Shown: in pieces, positions 1 through 7,519 of the stretch
How the letters are laid out: every line of letters starts with the position of its first letter
Numbering within the stretch: the first letter of the stretch is position 1
Origin: Helicobacter bilis ATCC 51630
GTDB lineage: Bacteria; Campylobacterota; Campylobacteria; Campylobacterales; Helicobacteraceae
DNA: 64,000 nucleotides
Assembly: GCF_000686565.1 (NCBI RefSeq)
Contig: NZ_KK365988.1
Coordinates: forward strand, 45,819-109,818
Reading direction: 5' to 3'
Made by a program: the position numbers and the translations under genes
Notes under the pieces: model-generated
Seen by the model: the letters and a program-made list of their open reading frames with translations, nothing else
Told to the model about the DNA's origin: nothing
The model's database searches: none

Positions 1-192
1 TATAGCCTAAATCAAAACAACACAGATTTACAAAATAATCCTACTTTAAACACAACAACTTCTATTACCCCACAAACACAAAATAAAGAAAATGAAAGCA
101 TGGAAACTGCATATATCGACAATTCACAATTAATACGGAATTTAGATGCTGTAAATTACACTCTAAAACCCGCACTCTACCCAAGTGGTTGA
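1..192 (+). CDS. C-terminal end of an unidentified gene, 5' end outside the window
   Basis: Frame 1 is open from the first base to a TGA at 190-192 and gives 63 residues of polar, Asn/Thr/Gln-rich sequence. The last ~25 residues (IDNSQLIRNLDAVNYTLKP and the following PALYPSG) match the tail of the in-frame repeat found in the glutamine kinase below ([19 protein letters not shown]). The natural C-terminus of this protein therefore seems to be built from repeat sequence. By position it corresponds to Cj1421/Cj1422 (MeOPN transferases) in C. jejuni. No diagnostic domain is visible, so that identity is only inferred from gene order. Confidence 0.5.
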   Translation, partial: YSLNQNNTDLQNNPTLNTTTSITPQTQNKENESMETAYIDNSQLIRNLDAVNYTLKPALYPSG

Positions 193-200
193 GTTGCAAT
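109..200 (+). repeat. Copy C (3' part) of the dispersed in-frame repeat family
   Basis: The stretch from the ATCGAC codons through ATACGGAATTTAGATGCT to the CCCGCACTCTACCCAAG motif matches the 3' part of the repeat at 2761-2938 and the C-rich module that follows it at 2940-2980. Here it supplies the last residues and the stop codon of the host gene. Confidence 0.6.
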
Positions 201-244
201 CTTAGCAAAATAAAACACAAAAAACGTGGAACATAAGTAAAGCA

Positions 245-272
245 AAGAATCTAAACTCATTTTAAGATTCTT
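245..272 (+). repeat. Inverted repeat between the upstream gene and the MeOPN operon
   Basis: AAGAATCT at 245-252 pairs with AGATTCTT at 265-272 across a 12-nt loop. No clean U-run follows, so it is at best a weak terminator. The arms are made of the AGAATCT word that is frequent across the window. Confidence 0.4.
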
Positions 273-316
273 AAAGTTTTGCATTCAAGCAAAGAAATCT
301 AATAAAAAGGATAGGT

Positions 317-1169
317 ATGAAACAAGGTGATTTTACAGAAGTGGCAAAGCACTATCACAATCGTCCCGCATATAGTGTGATGCTTTTAGACAAGCTTATA
401 AAATGTGTAAATGACACTAATAAGCCTTTAGATAAGCTAAGAGTAGTAGAAGTTGGTGCTGGCACAGGCAAACTTACAAAGATTCTAGCTGATGATTTTG
501 GCATGAATATAAGAGCGGTTGAGCCAAATGACTCTATGAGAGAAGAAGGAAAAAACTATACAAAAGATTCTAATATCTCATGGTGTAAGGGTAGTGGTGA
601 AGACACTGGTATAGAATCTAGTAGTGCTGATTGGGTGATTATGGCGAGTTCATTTCACTGGACTGATCCTAAAAAATCCCTGCCAGAGTTTGCTAGAATC
701 TTAGATGATAATTATTACCATAATGTGGCTAATAACGCTGACAATGGGGGGGGGGGGCAAACCTTATCAAAATTCCTCTACACAAAACAAGGCAGCCTAT
801 TTTACAGCAATATGGAATCCGCGTCATATAGCAGAAGGCTCGATATTCCATGAGATTGAAACAGAAATTAAGAATATTGTTCCAGAGCTTACTCGTGTGA
901 GTAGTGGGACACAAAATGTGAAAAAATGGGAAGAAATCCTTGTTTCAACAGGGCATTTCAAGGACTGCTTTTTTATGGAATGCGACTACCTAGAAGTAAT
1001 GAGTAAAGAAAGGTATTTGGGTGCGTGGCATTCTGTAAATGATATTCAGGCACAAGCAGGACAAAAAAGATGGCAACAAATTCTTAGCATGATTGAATCT
1101 AAGATTGCAAATCTAGATGAGATTGCGATACCTTACAAGATTCGTGCGTGGAGTGTGCGTAAGGCATAA
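317..1169 (+). CDS. Phase-variable SAM-dependent methyltransferase (Cj1420-like), OFF by frameshift at a G12 tract
   Basis: A class I methyltransferase, probably acting in O-methyl phosphoramidate capsule modification. The first reading frame (ATG 317, AAGGA upstream) has the SAM motif VVEVGAGTGKLT and an acidic VEPND loop, and ends out of frame at 853. The rest of the protein lies in the +1 frame (to 1169, ending IRAWSVRKA). The frames meet at twelve G residues (746-757). Eleven G (or 8 or 14) would join them into a 283-residue protein. The next gene is an intact paralogue with the same motifs (GAGSGNLS, VEPNDAMRE, CWSARKV), which supports the joined reading. Relative to that paralogue, the tract lies in a ~25-residue Asn/Gly-rich insertion. 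Family and order match Cj1420c, which in C. jejuni also carries a variable G tract (recalled from the literature). Substrate specificity is inferred from the cluster. Confidence 0.82.
746..757 (+). repeat. Poly-G tract (G12), contingency locus in the methyltransferase
   Basis: Twelve consecutive G inside the coding region. The upstream frame reads Asn, four Gly, then Gln-Thr and stops at 853. Removing one G gives four Gly then Lys-Pro-Tyr and continues to 1169. Slipped-strand mispairing at such tracts is the standard phase-variation mechanism in Campylobacter and Helicobacter. Confidence 0.9.
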
Positions 1170-1226
1170 GTCGTTTGTTATCCTTATTTGTCTTGCTTTG
1201 TGCATAGATAGGTAAGGATAAAAACG

Positions 1227-1994
1227 ATGGAAAAAATAGTAGAACAAGTATGGGATTACACAAAACATGCGAAATTTTATAGTTATAGACCAAATTATGC
1301 GCCAAAAAGCATTGATATGCTCACTTCTTTAGCAAAAGAGGGTAGGGCAAAGGTGAAAGTAGCAGATATTGGTGCGGGTAGTGGTAACTTGAGTATTATG
1401 CTTTTAGAGAGAGGCTTAGAGGTTGTGGCGGTTGAGCCAAATGATGCAATGCGTGAGATTGGGATAGAGAGAACGCAGGGTAAAAATATCACTTGGGTTA
1501 GGGCAACAGGTATAGATTCTACTTTACAAAGTGGCGAGTTTGATTATGTAACCTTTGGGAGTAGCTTTAATGTGATGGATAGAAACTTTGCCATGCAAGA
1601 AGCACATAGACTCTTAAAGCCAAATTGCTATTTTTCATGTATGTGGAATCATAGGGATTTGGCTGATCCTATACAAGAGAAGGCAGAAAGCGTGATTGTG
1701 AAATTTGTGCCAAACTATGATAGAGGTGTGAGACGACAGGACCAGAGAGAGATTATAGAATCTAGAAAAGATTTATTTGACAATATTATCTATCTAGAGG
1801 AAGATTTCTGCTTTCATCAAAGCATAGATAACTATATCAACGCATGGAAAAGTGTGAAAAATCCTTATTGGGATTTAGAGACAAGCGAGGGCAATGCTTT
1901 GTTTGAGAATATCAGCAATGCCATGCGTGAAGCCCTGCCAAGTGAGTTTAGCATAAAATATACGACAAGGTGCTGGAGTGCTAGAAAAGTGTAG
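1227..1994 (+). CDS. SAM-dependent methyltransferase (Cj1419-like), intact
   Basis: A 255-residue class I methyltransferase. The SAM-binding motif is VADIGAGSGNLSIML (about 46-60), followed by the acidic loop VAVEPNDAMRE. Position and relatedness to the preceding gene match the Cj1419/Cj1420 methyltransferase pair of the C. jejuni MeOPN cluster. AAGGA sits just before ATG 1227. The gene ends 27 bp before the glutamine kinase and is almost certainly cotranscribed with it. The likely role is supplying the methyl group of the phosphoramidate O-methyl ester, inferred from gene order. The paralogue upstream is phase variable and this one has no tract. Confidence 0.8.
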   Translation: MEKIVEQVWDYTKHAKFYSYRPNYAPKSIDMLTSLAKEGRAKVKVADIGAGSGNLSIMLLERGLEVVAVEPNDAMREIGIERTQGKNITWVRATGIDSTLQSGEFDYVTFGSSFNVMDRNFAMQEAHRLLKPNCYFSCMWNHRDLADPIQEKAESVIVKFVPNYDRGVRRQDQREIIESRKDLFDNIIYLEEDFCFHQSIDNYINAWKSVKNPYWDLETSEGNALFENISNAMREALPSEFSIKYTTRCWSARKV

Positions 1995-2021
1995 GCTTAA
2001 AGAATTAATGTAAGGAATAAT

Positions 2022-4937
2022 ATGCAAAAATTAGAGTTTCAAAGTAAGGCAAAGAATCTTTATATGCTACAAAACAGGCTAAAGAATGCAGAGATTTTAC
2101 CGCTTTTAATACTCACAAAAGAGGCAGTAAAGACGAATTTAGAAGAAGCCCTAAATCTGATAGAATCTTTTTGCAAGAGTGAGGGCATACAAAGACTTAT
2201 TATCCGCAGTTCTTCACTAAGCGAAGATTCTAAACATACTTCAAATGCTGGAGCATTCCTTAGTATCGCAGATATTGTGGCACATGATAAGAAAGCTATT
2301 ATTGAAGCATTGCGAAAAGTAGCAGATTCTATGCCAAATAGTAACGATGAGATTCTAATCCAGCCATATTTGCAACACATTAGTTTATGTGGCGTTGGCT
2401 TTAGTGTAGATAAAGACAATTTTAGTCCATATTATTGTATAGAATGTGATAGTAGCGGCTCAAGCAGCAGCATTACTGATGGAAGCAGTAAGGAGAAAAT
2501 AAGCTATTTTCAGTATAGAGATATGCCCGATTTTACCCAAGATGGCATGTCTTTAGATACAAATACTTGGGGTTTAGAATCTAAATCTTGTCATGTTGAG
2601 TGCAGCGAAACATCTAATATAAAATCTCATCAAAGCTTAAATGATAAAATAAATTCAAATAAGGATATTTCGCCTTTTTCAAAGGATCAATATGACAAGA
2701 ATCTGGATTCTATAAATTTTGCACCCTTACACCCTGCACCCACCCAAGCGGCTGGGAATATAGAATCTACACCAACAGAGCACACAAACAAAACCGCAAA
2801 TTCTAGCAGTTGCTCTATGGCTTTGGAGGCTTTGACTGAATTAGAGGGTAGGAGTTATCTAAGCGATAATGACTATCCCTCCGATTCAGCCAATCGTTCA
2901 AATTGTATAGACAAGGGCGAATTTTTACGGAATCTAGATTCTAAAAATTACGCCCTAAACCCCGCAGCCCACCCAAATTTAGCGCAGAATCTAGAATCTA
3001 ACAACAAAAGATTCAAACAAATCATCTCTCTTATGCAAGAGTTAGAATCTCTCTTGCAATATAACTTCATTGATATTGAGTTTGCTTTTGCAAAACCTTT
3101 TTCACAAGATATAAAAGAGACTTCTAATCGACTTGATTTAAAGCAAGATAGCATAAAGCAAAAAGATTCTATGCAAGAATGCACCAAAGATTCTAAAAAT
3201 AAATTAAATGATAATGAAACACTCTATCTCTTGCAAGTGCGACCTTTAGTAAAATCAAATATCAATCTCTTTAACGCATTGCCACAAGATGCCCTAACAA
3301 GACTTCAAAAAAGGCTTACAAGTTTCCTTAAAAAGACACCAAATGTGCTGGGCGATAGGGCTATTTTTGGTGTTATGCCTGATTGGAATCCAGCAGAAAT
3401 CATTGGATTGCGTCCTAAGCGATTAGCCCTAAGCCTTTATAAAGAGATTGTAACAGATAATATTTGGGCATATCAAAGGGATAATTATGGCTATAAAGCC
3501 TTGCATTCACACCCGCTTATGCACTCTTTTTTGGGTATCCCCTATATTGATGTAAGGGCGTCTTTTAACTCATTTATACCAAAAGATTTAGATTCTAAAA
3601 TTGCTTCAAAACTTGCCAATTACTACTTGCAAAGGCTAGATTCTAATCCACAATTCCATGATAAAGTGGAGTTTGAAATAGTCTTTTCATGTTATGATTT
3701 TAATACGCCAAATAGCCTTACAACACTTCTTAATCATGGCTTTAATAGCAATGAGATAAAAAGACTAGAGTTTGCTTTATTAGAGCTTACAAATCAAATT
3801 ATTAACACAAAAAATGGCTATTACACAAAAGATTTAGAAAAAGTAGCAAAATTGCAAGATTCCTTTACTAAGATTAAAAACTCTGATTATTCCTTAATCG
3901 ATAAAATCTATTGGAGTTTGCAGGAATGCAAAAGGCTTGGGACATTGCCGTTTGCAGGTATTGCTAGGGCTGGTTTTGTAGCGGTTTTAATGCTAAATTC
4001 TTTAGTTAGCATTGGCTTTTTAAGCGAAGATGAAAAGAATGCTTTTTTACATACACTAAATACGATAAGTAAGCAACTAGCAGAAAGCAGCATGAATCTA
4101 AATGCAGAAAACAAAGCCGCATTTTTAGAGAAATTCGGACATTTGCGCGCAGGTAGTTATGATATTTTAAGTCCGCGTTATGATGCGGATTTTGAGCGGT
4201 ATTTTAACCTTGATAAATTGCATGAGATAGCACAACACATACCATTTTCTCTAAGCAAAGATAGACTAGAAAAGCTAGATAGAATCTTAAAAGAGCATGG
4301 ATTAAAGATAGATTCTACTGAATTTTTCCATTTTCTAAAAATTGCGATTGAGGGAAGGGAGTATGCGAAGTTTGAGTTCAGTAAGCTTTTATCTTATACA
4401 CTTGTTTTAATCGGCGAGTTAGGGGAGCATTATGGTATTTCAAAAGAGGATATGGCGCATCTTGATATACATGATATTTTATCGCTTTATGCTAGTCTGT
4501 ATTCAAAAAGCCCAAAGCAAAAGCTTTTAGATTCTATCTCTCGTCATAAGGAAGAATATAATCTTACACTAGCGATTAAATTGCCACCTTTAATCACTAC
4601 AAAAGAGCAAATTTTTGCCTTTCAGACACAACAGGTCATGCCAAACTTTATCACACAAAAGTCAATCACCGCACTAAAAGCCTTGCATACAGATTCTAAC
4701 TTAGAGGGTAAAATCGTTTTGATTTATGCAGCAGATCCGGGCTTTGACTATCTTTTTACAAAAAATATTGCTGGATTTATCACTTGCTATGGTGGGGCAA
4801 ACTCTCACATGGCAATAAGGGCTTCAGAGCAAAACATGCCAGCAGTCATTGGCGTAGGCGAAGAGCAGTATCAAAAGTATTGCAAAGCTGAAAGGATAAT
4901 GATTGATTGTCAAAGCGAACAGATTATTTGTTTATAA
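2022..4937 (+). CDS. L-glutamine kinase (Cj1418-like, PEP-synthase superfamily) with in-frame repeat insertions
   Basis: Predicted to phosphorylate the L-glutamine amide with ATP, the first step to CDP-amidate in MeOPN synthesis (function established for Cj1418). The N-terminal PPDK-type ATP-binding domain shows [10 protein letters not shown] (60-69), and its end is marked by LYLLQVRPL (401-409). The C-terminal swivelling domain carries the phospho-histidine motif [16 protein letters not shown], with His929. The protein is 971 residues, nearly 200 longer than I recall for Cj1418. The excess is two low-complexity segments inside the ATP-binding domain: residues ~183-327, made of repeat elements (see 2586-2938), and ~361-398. 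Both catalytic regions are intact, so activity is plausible. It lies between the methyltransferases and the amidohydrolase. PEP synthase is rejected because the neighbours match Cj1415-1420. Confidence 0.85.
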   Translation: MQKLEFQSKAKNLYMLQNRLKNAEILPLLILTKEAVKTNLEEALNLIESFCKSEGIQRLIIRSSSLSEDSKHTSNAGAFLSIADIVAHDKKAIIEALRKVADSMPNSNDEILIQPYLQHISLCGVGFSVDKDNFSPYYCIECDSSGSSSSITDGSSKEKISYFQYRDMPDFTQDGMSLDTNTWGLESKSCHVECSETSNIKSHQSLNDKINSNKDISPFSKDQYDKNLDSINFAPLHPAPTQAAGNIESTPTEHTNKTANSSSCSMALEALTELEGRSYLSDNDYPSDSANRSNCIDKGEFLRNLDSKNYALNPAAHPNLAQNLESNNKRFKQIISLMQELESLLQYNFIDIEFAFAKPFSQDIKETSNRLDLKQDSIKQKDSMQECTKDSKNKLNDNETLYLLQVRPLVKSNINLFNALPQDALTRLQKRLTSFLKKTPNVLGDRAIFGVMPDWNPAEIIGLRPKRLALSLYKEIVTDNIWAYQRDNYGYKALHSHPLMHSFLGIPYIDVRASFNSFIPKDLDSKIASKLANYYLQRLDSNPQFHDKVEFEIVFSCYDFNTPNSLTTLLNHGFNSNEIKRLEFALLELTNQIINTKNGYYTKDLEKVAKLQDSFTKIKNSDYSLIDKIYWSLQECKRLGTLPFAGIARAGFVAVLMLNSLVSIGFLSEDEKNAFLHTLNTISKQLAESSMNLNAENKAAFLEKFGHLRAGSYDILSPRYDADFERYFNLDKLHEIAQHIPFSLSKDRLEKLDRILKEHGLKIDSTEFFHFLKIAIEGREYAKFEFSKLLSYTLVLIGELGEHYGISKEDMAHLDIHDILSLYASLYSKSPKQKLLDSISRHKEEYNLTLAIKLPPLITTKEQIFAFQTQQVMPNFITQKSITALKALHTDSNLEGKIVLIYAADPGFDYLFTKNIAGFITCYGGANSHMAIRASEQNMPAVIGVGEEQYQKYCKAERIMIDCQSEQIICL
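2586..2700 (+). repeat. REP-like palindromic element inside the glutamine kinase gene
   Basis: The left arm TCTTGTCATGTTGAGTGCAG, followed by CGAAACATC, is imperfectly complementary to the right arm GATATTTCGCC...TATGACAAGA ending at 2700. Outside them AGAATC and GATTCT add more pairing. In this reading frame the left arm reads [12 protein letters not shown] related palindrome lies between genes at 12889-12987. The insertion keeps the host frame open. Confidence 0.65.
2719..2745 (+). repeat. C-rich module, present inverted at 5378-5404
   Basis: This 27-bp module (starting TTGCACCCTTACACC) is matched at 24 of 27 positions by the reverse complement of 5378-5404 in the neighbouring hydrolase gene. 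A related module in direct orientation follows repeat copy A at about 2948-2975. The module occurs in both orientations and is read in frame in both genes. Confidence 0.6.
2761..2938 (+). repeat. Copy A of the 178-bp in-frame palindromic repeat
   Basis: The unit from TAGAATCTACACCAACAGAG to AATCTAGA is the same length as, and highly similar to, 5475-5652, and is translated in the same frame (LESTPTE... to ...[16 protein letters not shown]). Its centre, 2832-2893, is a 62-nt hairpin: TTGACTGAAT pairs with ATTCAGCCAA, then GAGGG with CCCTC, then GTTATC with GATAAT. Arm changes against copy B include a compensatory C-G to G-C swap. Confidence 0.85.
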
Positions 4938-4963
4938 ATCCATGCCATAAATTAAGGTAAAGC

Positions 4964-5902
4964 ATGAAAAAAAGATATATAGCGATTTCACAGCGACTTT
5001 ATAGCATGAAAGAATATAATGAAATAAGAGAATCTTTAGCAATAGATTGGGGGCAGTTTTTTGCGATGCACTTGCATGATTTTCTTATGTTGCCTTTAAG
5101 TTATAAGCAAGATATTACCCCTTATTTGCCTGATATTGCGGGGGTTATCCTTAGTGGTGGGAATGATTTAAGCGTTTGTAATGATACGCCTTTGAATAAG
5201 GAAAGAGATATTTTTGAGACAAATCTTATAGATTTATGTATAAAAGATTCTATCCCTTTGCTTGGGGTCTGTCATGGAGCACAAATGATCGCTTATTATT
5301 TTAACTCACAGATTACCCCTTGTAAAAATCATGTAGGGTTGCATGAAGTTACACAGAATTTAGAATCTCAACCATTTGGGCGGGTGCAGGGCGTAGGGGT
5401 GCAAGATAATGAGAATTTAGAATCTACTATTAAAGTAGGCGGGTTGCAAGTTTTAGAAAACAAGACAAAGAAACTAGAATCTACACCAACAGAGTACGCA
5501 AATAAAGCCACAAATTCTAGCAATTGCGCTATGGCTTTGGAGGCTTTGAGTGAATTAGGGGGTAGGAGTTATCTAAGCGATATGACTACCCATCACAATT
5601 CACTCAATCGTTCAAATTGCATAGACAAGGGCGAATTTTTACAGAATCTAGAAACTACACAAAGATTTATCACAAATTCATTTCATAATTATGCTATTAC
5701 AGAGTTAGGCGATGGGCTTATAGCCTTAGCAATAAGCAGCGATACAAAAGATTACAGCATTGAATCTTTTAAGCATAAATCTCACAATATTTTTGGGATT
5801 ATGTGGCATATAGAAAGAGAGAGGGGCATGGAAAATAGCGAAGTTTTTCAAAAATGGAAAAATGCACTTTATACAAACTCTAATAATAAGGACATAAAAT
5901 GA
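4964..5902 (+). CDS. Gamma-glutamyl-CDP-amidate hydrolase (Cj1417-like class I glutamine amidotransferase fold) with in-frame repeat
   Basis: Predicted to cleave gamma-glutamyl-CDP-amidate to glutamate and cytidine diphosphoramidate, the Cj1417 reaction. It has the class I amidotransferase layout: the oxyanion segment GVILSGGNDLS (60-70), the nucleophile elbow GVCHGAQ with Cys103, and the C-terminal His/Glu pair in MWHIERE (His282, Glu284). At 312 residues it is about 100 longer than expected. The extra ~100 residues, about 131-232, are inserted between the nucleophile domain and the NSFHNYAI strand and are composed of repeat copy B and the inverted C-rich module. The stop overlaps the ATG of the next gene (ATGA at 5899-5902), indicating translational coupling. 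Confidence 0.83.
   Translation: MKKRYIAISQRLYSMKEYNEIRESLAIDWGQFFAMHLHDFLMLPLSYKQDITPYLPDIAGVILSGGNDLSVCNDTPLNKERDIFETNLIDLCIKDSIPLLGVCHGAQMIAYYFNSQITPCKNHVGLHEVTQNLESQPFGRVQGVGVQDNENLESTIKVGGLQVLENKTKKLESTPTEYANKATNSSNCAMALEALSELGGRSYLSDMTTHHNSLNRSNCIDKGEFLQNLETTQRFITNSFHNYAITELGDGLIALAISSDTKDYSIESFKHKSHNIFGIMWHIERERGMENSEVFQKWKNALYTNSNNKDIK
5378..5404 (-). repeat. Inverted copy of the C-rich module
   Basis: This is the reverse complement of 2719-2745 with three mismatches in 27. It lies in frame in the hydrolase gene, about 70 bp upstream of repeat copy B, and shows that these modules have inserted in both orientations. Confidence 0.6.
5475..5652 (+). repeat. Copy B of the 178-bp in-frame palindromic repeat
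   Basis: Same length and frame as 2761-2938. The 62-nt core hairpin at 5546-5607 has TTGAGTGAATT pairing perfectly with AATTCACTCAA, where copy A has TTGACTGAAT with ATTCAGCCAA. The C-G pair of A is a G-C pair here, so pairing has been kept while the sequence changed. Confidence 0.85.
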
Positions 5903-6669
5903 AAGCAATCATTCTAGCAGCAGGATTTGGACAAAGGCTAATGCCCCTTACGCAAGATGTGCCAAAATGTATGGTGTGCTACAAGGATAAACGCATTATC
6001 GATTATGCTTTAAATGCAATGTTTGAGGCGGGGATAGAAGAGGTTTGCATTGTTGGTGGATATAAGTTTGATGTATTGCAAAAATATATAGAATCTAAAG
6101 GTTTAACAAATATAAGATTCTATAAAAATGAAAACTACGCAAACACAAATATGGTTACAACGCTTTTTTGTGCGAAGGAATTTTTACTTGAATGTGTAGA
6201 GAAAAGGCAGGATTTACTCGTATCTTATGCAGATATTGTGTATTTTAGCGATATTGTAAAAAAGCTTATGATATGTGATTATGACTTAGGTATCGTTGTA
6301 GATAAAGCATGGCGTAAGCTTTGGAGTTTGAGATTTGAAGATCCGCTAAGTGATGCAGAGACTTTGAGGCTTTGTGGTGAAAAAATCATTGAATTAGGCA
6401 AAAAGCCAAAGGATTATAGCGAGATAGAAGGGCAATACATTGGACTTTTTAGAATCTCGCATAGTTTTCTAGCAAAAGTTATAGAGTGTTATGAGAATCT
6501 TGATAGGAATGCAGAATATGATTCTAAAGATTTTAACAACATGTATATGACAAGCTTTTTGCAGCTACTCATTGATACCTATCATAATGCTTATATGGTA
6601 GAGACTTTTGGGAATTGGTGTGAGATTGATTTTAAAAGCGATTTAGATATTGATTTTATAAGGGGTTAG
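5899..6669 (+). CDS. CTP:phosphoglutamine cytidylyltransferase (Cj1416-like nucleotidyltransferase)
   Basis: Predicted to couple CTP with L-glutamine phosphate to give CDP-L-glutamine, the activated intermediate of MeOPN synthesis (Cj1416 reaction). It is a 256-residue sugar-nucleotidyltransferase fold with the N-terminal signature MKAIILAAGFGQRLMPLT, followed by VPKCM with the conserved Lys. Asp residues in LVSYADIVYF (about 110-119) are candidate metal ligands. It starts within the stop of the preceding gene and ends one base before the kinase gene. A choline-phosphate or sugar-phosphate cytidylyltransferase is possible from sequence alone, but the neighbours argue for phosphoglutamine. Confidence 0.83.
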   Translation: MKAIILAAGFGQRLMPLTQDVPKCMVCYKDKRIIDYALNAMFEAGIEEVCIVGGYKFDVLQKYIESKGLTNIRFYKNENYANTNMVTTLFCAKEFLLECVEKRQDLLVSYADIVYFSDIVKKLMICDYDLGIVVDKAWRKLWSLRFEDPLSDAETLRLCGEKIIELGKKPKDYSEIEGQYIGLFRISHSFLAKVIECYENLDRNAEYDSKDFNNMYMTSFLQLLIDTYHNAYMVETFGNWCEIDFKSDLDIDFIRG

Positions 6670-6670
6670 C

Positions 6671-7168
6671 ATGACAAAAAGCGGACTAATATTTATTACT
6701 GGACTTAGTGGCAGCGGGAAAAGCACATTAGCAAAAGCACTGATACAAAAAATCAATGAAGTTTATAATACAAAGGCGATTTTTCTTGATGGTGATAGTT
6801 TGCGTGAATGTGTAGGCAATACAGATTATAGTAAAGATGGCAGGGAAAAGATGTCAATGTATTATGTCCGCACAGCAAAAATGCTAGTAGAACAAGGCTT
6901 TATCGTGGTGTTAGCTACAATATCTATGTTTGAATCTATAAGGAAGTTTAATAGAGAGAATTTTACTAACTATCTTGAAGTATATCTCAATGTTAATGTA
7001 GATATTTTGCGGTTAAGAGATAGTAAGGGCTATTATAAAGATGGTGTCGATAATATGGCATTTATGCAAGGCTTAGTTGCCCCAACACAAAGTGATTTAG
7101 TCTTTTATGATGATTTTGATAGCAAAAAAGCAATAGATGAGATTCTAGAAAAGACACAAGGGTTTTGA
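6671..7168 (+). CDS. Cytidine diphosphoramidate kinase (Cj1415-like, CysC/APS-kinase fold)
   Basis: A 165-residue P-loop kinase of the adenylylsulfate-kinase family: Walker A GLSGSGKST (10-18), then FLDGDSLRE, a CysC-type signature. In C. jejuni the equivalent enzyme phosphorylates the 3'-hydroxyl of CDP-amidate, not adenylylsulfate. No sulfate-assimilation genes are near, and the four genes upstream form the CDP-amidate pathway, so the same role is inferred. The start follows the previous stop by one base. It is the last intact gene of the operon, and a gene relic follows directly. Confidence 0.82.
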   Translation: MTKSGLIFITGLSGSGKSTLAKALIQKINEVYNTKAIFLDGDSLRECVGNTDYSKDGREKMSMYYVRTAKMLVEQGFIVVLATISMFESIRKFNRENFTNYLEVYLNVNVDILRLRDSKGYYKDGVDNMAFMQGLVAPTQSDLVFYDDFDSKKAIDEILEKTQGF

Positions 7169-7172
7169 GTGT

Positions 7173-7371
7173 AATGCGTATTTTCATGTAGAATCCTATG
7201 ACATCAAAAACATTGAGCATACGATATATTAGTTCGTTATGGATCGCTTTGATAATCCGAGTAATGTATATGAAATAGAATATAGAAGTCCAGATTCTCA
7301 AAAACACAAATCTGCGAGATATATTTGACTTAGAAGGCCATGGCTTTAGCTTTGTTGTGAATGATTTTTAA
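7173..7371 (+). pseudogene. Degraded coding remnant after the MeOPN operon
   Basis: A stop-interrupted but coding-like reading starts just after the kinase: NAYFHVESYDIKNIEHTIY, a TAG at 7230-7232, then FVMDRFDNPSNVYEIEYRS and PDSQKHKSARYI. A frame change near 7321 leads into FDLEGHGFSFVVNDF and a TAA at 7369-7371. Composition fits a former gene with one nonsense and one frameshift mutation. I do not recognise the family. It may be a decayed capsule gene. 7372-7519 shows nothing else. Confidence 0.4.
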
Positions 7372-7519
7372 TGTTTTACAATGGTGCAATCCAAAATCAT
7401 CTAGATAAGCGAGTGAAATGAGATTATAGAATTCACACAAAGCACAGAGAAAGACAAGCAAAATAGACACAAAATCTAGCAATTTGGCATTCTGCGACTT
7501 TGTATTATTGCCAATTATT

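Noticed and set aside
2022..4937. Annotation as phosphoenolpyruvate synthase or pyruvate phosphate dikinase
   Set aside because: The ATP-binding and phospho-His domains are shared by the superfamily, but no PEP/pyruvate-binding TIM-barrel motif is evident and the neighbours are the Cj1415-1420 set.
2586..5652. CRISPR array or insertion sequence
   Set aside because: There is no regular repeat-spacer pattern, no transposase and no target duplication; the units are palindromic, few and open in frame.
6671..7168. Adenylylsulfate kinase (CysC) for sulfate assimilation
   Set aside because: No sulfate adenylyltransferase or PAPS reductase is nearby and the gene ends the CDP-amidate operon.
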